Below the pieces are notes generated by a model. It ran no database searches and was not told where the DNA came from. It saw only the letters and a list, made by a program, of their open reading frames with translations. This document shows positions 1-5,232 of a stretch of DNA of 5,232 bases, piece after piece (the first letter of the stretch is position 1; the number at the start of each line of letters is the position of its first letter). Position numbers and translations under genes: made by a program. Source of the DNA: Sulfurimonas sp. GTDB taxonomy: Bacteria > Campylobacterota > Campylobacteria > Campylobacterales > Sulfurimonadaceae. The stretch spans positions 1 through 5,232 of the forward strand of contig JAIOSY010000102.1 of NCBI GenBank assembly GCA_021107375.1. The letters are read 5' to 3'.

Positions 1-2841
1 ACAAAGTGGAATAAGATTATGTTTGTTATCTTGATGAAAATGCCCTATAAAACCTGCTTTATCTGCCAGTGAGCGCTGTGATATATGATGGACATCTTCT
101 GCCATCGCTCCACAGATTACACATTTTGTTACATACAACTCTTTGTTGTATTTTGACCTCTTTTTCTTCACTAAAAGCTCTAACTCATCAAAATCATTTG
201 CAAGTCTTTTTCTGATTTTGTTTGCTGTATCTAAAAATTCACTATCCATATGAAGTGATTTTGCAAACTCCAAACCATAGATACTACTTCCGCTTCCCTC
301 TTGTAAAACTCGGTTAAACAACAAAGTATCTTTTTCTTCATCATACTCAACACTAAGATGTAAATCAACAACATTATCAAGAGAAGTAATCTCTTTCATG
401 GTTGAGAGTTGATGCAAATGAGTTGCGAACAAAAACAGACATCTAGTCTTTGCTAACTTCATTATGGCACTAGCAACAATAGCTACACCAGATAGTGTTT
501 CAGTTCCATGACTTATCTCATCACCTAAAACTAAAGAGCGAACTGTTGAACGGTTAAAAATGTTCTTCATCTCCAACATCTCAACTGCAAAAGTTGATAA
601 GCCCTTAGCAAGATTATCTTTTGAGACAATTCTTGTAAAGAGTGAATCAAAAATAGAGAACTTCATAACAGCAGCACTCACAAAAAAGCCAGACTGAGCC
701 ATTAAAACAGCTATCCCTATACTTTTCATAAGTGAAGATTTACCACTAGAATTTATCCCATAAAGAAGTACACCGTTAATATCATGCCCATCATGCACGC
801 CAACTTCAAGCATCACCGTTTGAGGGTGTGGTAAGTCCATATTATCACGACTTCCCATCACAATATCATTTGGAACATAAATTCCACCTCGCTCTTGAAC
901 CTCAATGAGAGGGTGACGAAGTTGCATAATCTGCATAAAGTTTTCATCCTCAGGAACTTCAACTATCATCGGTCGAGAGTGTTTATATGTTTGTGCCACT
1001 TTTGATGAACTCACACCTACATCGATATCTGCGACATAGCTTATAACTCTATCAAAAAGAAGCGAATATCTCCTCTCATAAACCCCCTGAAGAGCAATAT
1101 ATCTATCTTTTACTAGTGTCACAATTTTACGACGATTTTTCATGATTTTATCAGATAAATCATCTGTAAAAGTTGATGTTATTTTCACACTATTTGTTAA
1201 TTTTTTTACACTAAATTTAGAAAATTCATCATCTTTAGTAAACTCACTCTCAATCTGAGAGTATCGGTTTTTACTAAGTGAGATGTAGTAACCCTCTTTC
1301 TCTAGTAATCCAAGAGTAACAAGACGGTTTACACTCCCAGCATTAGCATCAACTAAAAGCTTTTCAATCTTAGCCATAATATCCCCAAAAGCTATCAGCA
1401 TAACAGCATTTTCATGAACCAAAGTATCTATAGTCTCATCAACTCCACTCATCAAAAAGTTTTCATCTACTGTGTTGTTTGTAAATCGTCTTGAAACATC
1501 TAAGTCTATACTTTTAGAAATATCTCTTAGAAATTCATCAAGTTCAGACTCATGAAAAGGAGTTTTCTGGATTTTATGTTTTTTAACATAACCCATCAAC
1601 TCTTTTACACTAAGCATAGACTCATAAACATGATTCATCTCAAAAGGGTGAAGTCGCCCAAGAGCTAAACGACGAGAAAGCCTCTCAACATCATAAACAC
1701 CCCTCATAGTCTCATCTAAAAATCTAACATGAGAAGATACCTTTTCTATCAAGTTATATCGTCTCTCAAGTTCCTCTTTCTCCATGATAGGATTTAGAAG
1801 TCGCTCTTTTAAAAGTCGTCGCCCTATCGCTGTTGCACTTTTGTCAAGCATCTTTAAAAGTGTAAACTCTTTTTTATCTTTAGAGATGATTCCAACTTGC
1901 TCTAGAGCATTATTTCCAAGATACATAAAACGGCGATTGTCTATAAGAGTTGGACGATTTAGTTTTTGAACTATATGAATGTCGTGTTCTATTACAAAGT
2001 GAACCAAAATAGCCAAACATTCCGTTATCATTGGGCTTCGTTCTAAGTCTAAATGTTCTATGGGTGAGAGTAGTGACTGAATCTGATAAACTTCACGAAA
2101 AAGCTCATTTTGAAAATCAATCTTCGGTCTTTCGTTGTTCACACTATAGTGATAATGCTCTGCAATCTCAAGATACCCCATCACATGTCTTTGCTCAGTT
2201 ATCCCATCTAAAAATGTAACTACAACCTCGCTAGTTCTATAAATATTTAAGAGATTAAAAACCTCATCAAGAGCATAAGATGGATCTTCACTTGTTCCAT
2301 GAGTCTCATAAAGAAAAGTTTTTCCAGTTGTTACATCTATCGCAGAGTATCCAACATTATAAATCCCTTTATGACAATCAACTAACAGCGAGACTATGTA
2401 GTTGTCATCGTTATCTACAATATGTTCAAAGTTTGTACCAGGGGAAACGATTTGAGAGATATAACGGCTAATTTTAGGTGGATTACCTTTTTGCTTAACT
2501 ACGATTACAGTATATTTTTGCTCAGAGATTAAACGGCTTAAATATCGCTCAAAACTAACAGCAGGAACACCAGCTAAAAGTGGATTTTTGTCTGAGTTTT
2601 CTATGATACTTTTATTTTTCTTAGTTAGTTGGATATTTAGAAGTTCAGCTATCTCTTTTGCTTTACCCACTTGTTCATCATTGTTATTTACTTCATAAAC
2701 TTCATAAAAAGTTCCAATCTCCATAAATACAACAGTATCATGACCATACTTATCTTCAAAAAGTCTTTGTAAATCGAAATATGTTTGAGTTAAAAGTTTA
2801 TCTTTGTTATTTAAAATTTCACTTACATCTGATGAACGCAT
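1..2841 (-). CDS. mutS: MutS7-type DNA mismatch repair ATPase fused to a C-terminal HNH endonuclease domain (3' end missing)
   Basis: 947 codons are read from ATG at 2841 with no stop; the reading frame runs off the left edge. Family role: a dimeric cytosolic protein that binds mismatched DNA and switches state with ATP. Seen in order: mismatch-recognition domain (about 28-130) with the Phe-x-Glu motif F45-Y46-E47 and G91-V92-P93; connector (about 145-270); core and clamp (about 300-620), with LRHPLIE at 641-647 leading into the ATPase; Walker A G695-INSSGKS-S702; STFAVEM at 749-755; Walker B D774-E775 followed by S777-H-G-T780; the ATHLHQL switch around T807-H808; and the dimerisation region with SSIYGL at 852-857. 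After a basic linker (KKKRSKYNK, 892-900) comes an HNH zinc-finger nuclease: C907-x2-C910, D916-V-H918-H919, N942-LIPL-C947. The last Cys and His residues would lie just outside the window. A TAA directly upstream in frame fixes ATG 2841 as the earliest start. The HNH fusion points to MutS7 rather than MutS1 or MutS2. The MutS call is certain; the subfamily is inferred. Confidence 0.95.
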   Translation of the reverse strand, partial: MRSSDVSEILNNKDKLLTQTYFDLQRLFEDKYGHDTVVFMEIGTFYEVYEVNNNDEQVGKAKEIAELLNIQLTKKNKSIIENSDKNPLLAGVPAVSFERYLSRLISEQKYTVIVVKQKGNPPKISRYISQIVSPGTNFEHIVDNDDNYIVSLLVDCHKGIYNVGYSAIDVTTGKTFLYETHGTSEDPSYALDEVFNLLNIYRTSEVVVTFLDGITEQRHVMGYLEIAEHYHYSVNNERPKIDFQNELFREVYQIQSLLSPIEHLDLERSPMITECLAILVHFVIEHDIHIVQKLNRPTLIDNRRFMYLGNNALEQVGIISKDKKEFTLLKMLDKSATAIGRRLLKERLLNPIMEKEELERRYNLIEKVSSHVRFLDETMRGVYDVERLSRRLALGRLHPFEMNHVYESMLSVKELMGYVKKHKIQKTPFHESELDEFLRDISKSIDLDVSRRFTNNTVDENFLMSGVDETIDTLVHENAVMLIAFGDIMAKIEKLLVDANAGSVNRLVTLGLLEKEGYYISLSKNRYSQIESEFTKDDEFSKFSVKKLTNSVKITSTFTDDLSDKIMKNRRKIVTLVKDRYIALQGVYERRYSLLFDRVISYVADIDVGVSSSKVAQTYKHSRPMIVEVPEDENFMQIMQLRHPLIEVQERGGIYVPNDIVMGSRDNMDLPHPQTVMLEVGVHDGHDINGVLLYGINSSGKSSLMKSIGIAVLMAQSGFFVSAAVMKFSIFDSLFTRIVSKDNLAKGLSTFAVEMLEMKNIFNRSTVRSLVLGDEISHGTETLSGVAIVASAIMKLAKTRCLFLFATHLHQLSTMKEITSLDNVVDLHLSVEYDEEKDTLLFNRVLQEGSGSSIYGLEFAKSLHMDSEFLDTANKIRKRLANDFDELELLVKKKRSKYNKELYVTKCVICGAMAEDVHHISQRSLADKAGFIGHFHQDNKHNLIPLC

Positions 2842-2846
2842 TTAAG

Positions 2847-2851
2847 CCCTT
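2847..2851 (-). promoter_or_regulatory. Ribosome binding site of mutS
   Basis: Read on the minus strand, AAGGG lies 5 bases upstream of the ATG at 2841. The codon immediately before that ATG (2844-2842) is an in-frame TAA. The gene therefore cannot start further upstream, and this site matches the chosen start. Confidence 0.75.
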
Positions 2852-2874
2852 AATTACCTATTTTAATGGGAAAG

Positions 2875-2883
2875 ATTATATCA
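2875..2883 (-). promoter_or_regulatory. Probable sigma70 promoter of mutS (extended -10, TGATATAAT)
   Basis: On the minus strand, TATAAT at 2880-2875 is preceded by TGA (2883-2881), giving an extended -10 element. No good -35 is visible: GAGTTG sits 17 bases upstream and TTGTGA 14 bases upstream. Weak -35 elements are common for housekeeping promoters in Campylobacterota. The expected transcription start is near 2868, leaving a leader of roughly 27 bases. Confidence 0.55.
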
Positions 2884-2940
2884 TAATTAGATAATCACAA
2901 CTCGAATTTTCCCCAAATTACTATAATTATATATATTTCA

Positions 2941-2970
2941 TTGACAATATAAGCCTCTTTGATATATAAT
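2941..2970 (+). promoter_or_regulatory. Consensus sigma70 promoter of the TolC/ABC exporter operon
   Basis: TTGACA at 2941-2946 and TATAAT at 2965-2970 both match the sigma70 consensus exactly. They are separated by 18 bases. The predicted transcription start is about 2977, giving a leader of roughly 36 bases that is A/T-only until the ribosome binding site. Such a strong promoter suggests either high constitutive expression or repression by a protein binding over it. It serves the gene at 3013 and probably the exporter at 4833. Confidence 0.75.
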
Positions 2971-2973
2971 CAA
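2959..2973. repeat. Short inverted repeat TTGAT-N5-ATCAA over the -10 element
   Basis: Perfect 5-base arms, TTGAT and ATCAA, flank ATATA, and the palindrome covers the whole -10 hexamer of the secretion-operon promoter. The arms equal FNR half-sites, but FNR boxes have a 4-base spacer and this one has 5. It may be a repressor operator or a chance product of AT-rich sequence. Confidence 0.3.
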
Positions 2974-3003
2974 TCTTATTAAAATATATATAATAATTTA
3001 TGC

Positions 3004-3008
3004 GAGGA
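3004..3008 (+). promoter_or_regulatory. Ribosome binding site of the TolC-OmpA gene
   Basis: GAGGA lies 4 bases before the ATG at 3013. That start gives a protein beginning MKKQLLF, which is a proper signal-peptide N-terminus and supports the start choice. Confidence 0.75.
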
Positions 3009-3012
3009 ATAC

Positions 3013-4821
3013 ATGAAAAAACAGCTGTTATTTGCTGTGTTAGTAGCAACAATATTAAATGCACAAAACCTTCCATCAACCATTCAAGAAGTGCTTTCAA
3101 CAAATCCAATTATCTTAGAAAAACTTAAAAACTATAACTCTACAAAAGAGGATATAACTAGTGCAAAAGCTGGATATTATCCTAAACTTGATTTATCTTT
3201 AGGTGTTGGTTATGAAAGAACAGATAAAGATAACAGACCAGCAGCTCCTGATGAATCTTTTGATTTTAATGTTTATCAAAACTCATTAACATATACTCAA
3301 AATATATTTAATGGATTTGAAACAACATACAGAGTTGAACAACAAAAAAACAGAACTATAGCTGCATCTTACAGCTATGTAGAAAAAGTAAATGATGTCT
3401 CTTTTGAAATGGTCAATACATATATTCAAGTTATGAAAAATGAAGAACTACTTCAAACTGCTAAAGAAAATATTGATATAAATGAAGAGATATTTATAAA
3501 AGTTCAAAAACTTTATGATTCAGGATTAACAACACTATCAGAAGTAAATAAAATAGAATCTTCACTTTCCTTAGCAAAATCAAATTATATAGTTCAAGAA
3601 AACACACTACTCGATGTTATTTATAATATGCAAAGAGTCCTAGGTAGATACCTTGATCCAGCACAAATGTCAAAACCTATTTTCAACACTACTTTTCCAA
3701 GTTCTTTAGAAGAAGCAACACAGTATGCAATGCAAAACAATCCATCTCTTTTAATAAGTAAATATAACATAAAACTAGCACAAGCAACATACAAAGAAAA
3801 AAAATCACCCTATTATCCTAAATTTGATATAGAAATATCTCAATCTATGAATAAAAATCTTAGTGCTTCCCAAGGGGAAGAAGATCGTTTTCGTGCAATG
3901 GCATACTTAAAATACAATATTTTTAATGGTTTTTCAGACAGTGCAGCCTTACAAAAAAGTATATCAACTATTCATCAAGAGATACAAACTAAAAATAATT
4001 TAAGAAGACAAGTTATTGAAGGTATGAATCTTTCATGGGTTGCTAATGAAAAACTAACAGCCCAACTAAAACACTTAAAAGATTATAAAGGGTTCGCATT
4101 AAAAACTTTAAAATTATACTCAAAAGAGTATGACCTTGGTCGTCGTTCACTTCTTGATTTATTATCTGCTCAAAATGATTTTATCGGTTCAAAATCTCAA
4201 ATTATAAATACAGAATATAGCCTACTGTTTGCTAAATATAGAATTTTAGATTCGATGGGAACACTTGTTAAAAATATAATGGGAGAAACTGACATTATCT
4301 ACTCAAATGTTGGACTAGATAATACAACACCTAAAAATAATGATTCTCTTCCTGTACAACTAGATAGCGATAATGATTTAATTGTTGATGACAAAGATAT
4401 TTGCTCAAATTCACTCTCAACAGATATAAAAGGAATCTACGGATGTAAATCAACTCTTAAAAACATTTCACAAATTGAAAGATATAACGGTTTTTTATTT
4501 TCAAATACAGAGTTAACAGATAAGGGAAAATCAAGATTTAATAATTTAATTAAACAAATCAAACCTTATGGCTTTGAAAATATGAAATTTGATATTTTTG
4601 GAAATGTGTATAGTCAAGAGATGGATAAAAAATCTATACTTCAACTATCTGCACAAAGAGCAAAAATCATTAAAGATATGCTAATGAAAGCTGGGGCAAA
4701 AGAGAGTAGCATAACTATTTATACACAAGCAGATGAAGCTCCAATATATACAATAGAAAATGCACAAGGACAAGAATTAAATAATCGTGCAGATATTGCT
4801 GTAAAAAAATTAGTTAAATAA
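3013..4821 (+). CDS. TolC-family type I secretion outer-membrane protein with C-terminal TSP3-like linker and OmpA-like domain
   Basis: A 602-residue protein; plain TolC proteins have about 450-500 residues. Seen: a signal peptide (MKKQ plus hydrophobic stretch, likely cut after A17, LNA|QN), then two homologous outer-membrane efflux repeats. The repeats show matching elements: YYPKLDL at 55-61 and YYPKFDI at 267-273; NIFNGF at 97-102 and 302-307. The long helical segments end near 425. A Ser/Asn-rich stretch leads to DSDNDLIVDDKDIC (451-464), a degenerate thrombospondin type 3 calcium-binding repeat; C464 and C478 could form a disulfide. Residues about 485-602 resemble an OmpA C-terminal domain (LSAQRA at 545-550, NNRADI at 590-595). 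Family role: a trimeric channel across the outer membrane and periplasm that docks with a HlyD/ABC exporter. The fused domain probably contacts peptidoglycan. The exporter gene follows 11 bases later, so they are probably one operon. The TolC call is firm; the OmpA domain is divergent but likely. Confidence 0.93.
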   Translation: MKKQLLFAVLVATILNAQNLPSTIQEVLSTNPIILEKLKNYNSTKEDITSAKAGYYPKLDLSLGVGYERTDKDNRPAAPDESFDFNVYQNSLTYTQNIFNGFETTYRVEQQKNRTIAASYSYVEKVNDVSFEMVNTYIQVMKNEELLQTAKENIDINEEIFIKVQKLYDSGLTTLSEVNKIESSLSLAKSNYIVQENTLLDVIYNMQRVLGRYLDPAQMSKPIFNTTFPSSLEEATQYAMQNNPSLLISKYNIKLAQATYKEKKSPYYPKFDIEISQSMNKNLSASQGEEDRFRAMAYLKYNIFNGFSDSAALQKSISTIHQEIQTKNNLRRQVIEGMNLSWVANEKLTAQLKHLKDYKGFALKTLKLYSKEYDLGRRSLLDLLSAQNDFIGSKSQIINTEYSLLFAKYRILDSMGTLVKNIMGETDIIYSNVGLDNTTPKNNDSLPVQLDSDNDLIVDDKDICSNSLSTDIKGIYGCKSTLKNISQIERYNGFLFSNTELTDKGKSRFNNLIKQIKPYGFENMKFDIFGNVYSQEMDKKSILQLSAQRAKIIKDMLMKAGAKESSITIYTQADEAPIYTIENAQGQELNNRADIAVKKLVK

Positions 4822-4822
4822 A

Positions 4823-4826
4823 AAGG
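4823..4826 (+). promoter_or_regulatory. Ribosome binding site of the ABC exporter gene
   Basis: AAGG (inside AAAAAGG) lies 6 bases upstream of the ATG at 4833, directly after the TAA of the TolC-type gene. The 11-base gap with its own ribosome binding site, and no terminator, supports co-transcription. Confidence 0.65.
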
Positions 4827-4832
4827 TTATAA

Positions 4833-5198
4833 ATGCTTATTACTAATGCTGACAATTTAAGAATGGATGCCTTGCTTGACTGCTTGGTACTCTTTACAAA
4901 ACTTTATCATAAACCATTTTCAGCTGAAACTTTAACTGCGGGATTGCCGGTTGAACCAGGTAGCGAATCTCCAGAACTTTTTTCTATAAATAACGCTAAA
5001 GGTCTTTTTTCTCGTGCTGCCCAAAGAGCTGGATTAAAATCATCTTTAATTAGAAGACCATTAAGTCTAATATCACCACTTCAGCTTCCAATGATTATAT
5101 TACTCTCAAATCATCGTGCATATATCTTAGATCGCATTTCAAAAGATGCTACACAAGCTAAAATTATTATGCCAGCAGTTGAAGCTCTTGAACAATGA
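4833..5198 (+). CDS. Type I secretion ABC transporter, N-terminal C39-like domain, interrupted by TGA (LapB/LssB class)
   Basis: 121 residues are read before TGA at 5196. They match the N-terminal C39-peptidase-like domain of type I secretion permease/ATPases: LLDCLVLFTKLYHKPFS at 14-30, GLPVEPG at 37-43, LFSRAAQRAGL at 58-68, LPMIILL at 85-91 and AYIL at 96-99. A full exporter has about 700 residues or more, with six membrane helices and an ATPase after this domain. The domain seems non-catalytic: aligned by eye with true C39 peptidases, the catalytic Cys position is Leu (about L14; C17 is displaced) and the His position falls on R95, next to H94. That is the rule for exporters of RTX proteins and LapA-type adhesins, where the domain holds the unfolded substrate. 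Its position directly after a TolC gene fits. The TGA is anomalous: the frame continues with family-like sequence, so this is probably a broken or misread full-length gene rather than a real 121-residue protein. Confidence 0.8.
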   Translation: MLITNADNLRMDALLDCLVLFTKLYHKPFSAETLTAGLPVEPGSESPELFSINNAKGLFSRAAQRAGLKSSLIRRPLSLISPLQLPMIILLSNHRAYILDRISKDATQAKIIMPAVEALEQ

Positions 5199-5232
5199 TT
5201 AGATAGTGAAGACTTAGAAGATGAATATATCC
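5199..5232 (+). other. Continuation of the exporter reading frame beyond the TGA
   Basis: In the frame of the gene at 4833, the bases after TGA read LDSEDLEDEYI with no stop up to the window edge. The acidic Leu-Glu-x-Glu-Tyr pattern resembles the end of C39-like domains in this exporter family, where a similar stretch leads into the transmembrane part. Only 11 codons are visible, so the support is moderate. No in-frame start codon follows the TGA in this stretch. Confidence 0.5.

Larger units (their letters stand above)
2842..3012. other. Divergent intergenic promoter region between mutS and the type I secretion operon
   Basis: This is a 171-bp, very AT-rich spacer between two divergently transcribed genes. 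It contains the mutS promoter at its left end and the secretion-operon promoter at its right end. The middle (about 2900-2940) has no gene and no clear hairpin. Both genes read outward, so no terminator is expected here and none is seen. Confidence 0.8.

Noticed and set aside
1784..2471. Three plus-strand open frames of 61-63 codons (1784-1969, 2031-2219, 2280-2471)
   Set aside because: They lie antisense inside the intact mutS frame, show no recognisable domains, and are shadows of that gene.
2932..2937. Second plus-strand TATAAT
   Set aside because: It has no matching -35 at a workable distance, and the TTGACA/TATAAT pair at 2941-2970 is far better. It lies in an AT-rich run where such hexamers occur by chance.
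2959..2973. FNR box
   Set aside because: The arms match FNR half-sites, but the spacer is 5 bases instead of 4, which places the half-sites out of register. It is kept only as an unassigned inverted repeat.
2927..3109. Minus-strand 60-codon open frame
   Set aside because: It overlaps the TolC gene start and its promoter. Its hydrophobic stretch is just the reverse reading of the signal-peptide region, and its end is a low-complexity AT-rich spacer.
5195..5206. Overlapping restart ATGA at the exporter stop
   Set aside because: The ATG overlapping the TGA reads only three codons before TAG, so it cannot restart translation of the rest of the exporter.
5221..5232. ATG near the right edge as the start of a new gene
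   Set aside because: It is in a different frame from the exporter, has no convincing ribosome binding site at proper spacing, and only four codons are visible.
1..5232. tRNA, rRNA, CRISPR array, insertion sequence or riboswitch
   Set aside because: No cloverleaf, direct-repeat array, transposase frame, terminal inverted repeats or structured leader was seen; nearly all sequence is accounted for by three genes and a short spacer.

Overview
The window most likely comes from the chromosome of a free-living, probably marine or sulfidic-habitat member of the Campylobacterota (Epsilonproteobacteria; Sulfurimonas/Arcobacter-like). This is an inference from three things: the low G+C content, a MutS of the HNH-fused MutS7 type (known mainly from this group, giant viruses and octocoral mitochondria), and a LapA-type type I secretion operon. 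No ribosomal or other decisive taxonomic marker is present.

Layout. Positions 1-2841 (minus strand) hold almost all of a MutS-family mismatch-recognition ATPase. Its C-terminus carries a Cys2/His-His/Asn HNH endonuclease domain and is cut off by the left window edge. Positions 2842-3012 are a 171-bp divergent intergenic region with one recognisable sigma70-type promoter for each direction. Positions 3013-4821 (plus strand) encode a 602-residue secreted protein: a complete TolC-type outer-membrane efflux/secretion domain fused, through a thrombospondin-type-3-like Asp-rich linker, to an OmpA-like peptidoglycan-associated domain. Eleven bases later, from 4833, begins the N-terminal C39-peptidase-like domain of a type I secretion ABC transporter (LapB/LssB/HlyB class). 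Its frame is interrupted by TGA at 5196-5198, yet stays open and family-like from there to the right edge.

How the genes work together. The two plus-strand genes look like the start of a type I secretion operon: an outer-membrane channel, then the inner-membrane ABC exporter, with a HlyD-type adaptor and a large RTX/LapA-like adhesin expected outside the window. The fused OmpA domain could fix the channel to the cell wall, which suits a system that exports or retains a giant adhesin. The mutS gene is transcribed away from this operon and has no evident functional link to it.

The most notable points are the MutS-HNH fusion, the TolC-TSP3-OmpA fusion, and the in-frame TGA in the exporter gene, which is a nonsense mutation, a sequence error, or, less likely, a recoded codon.
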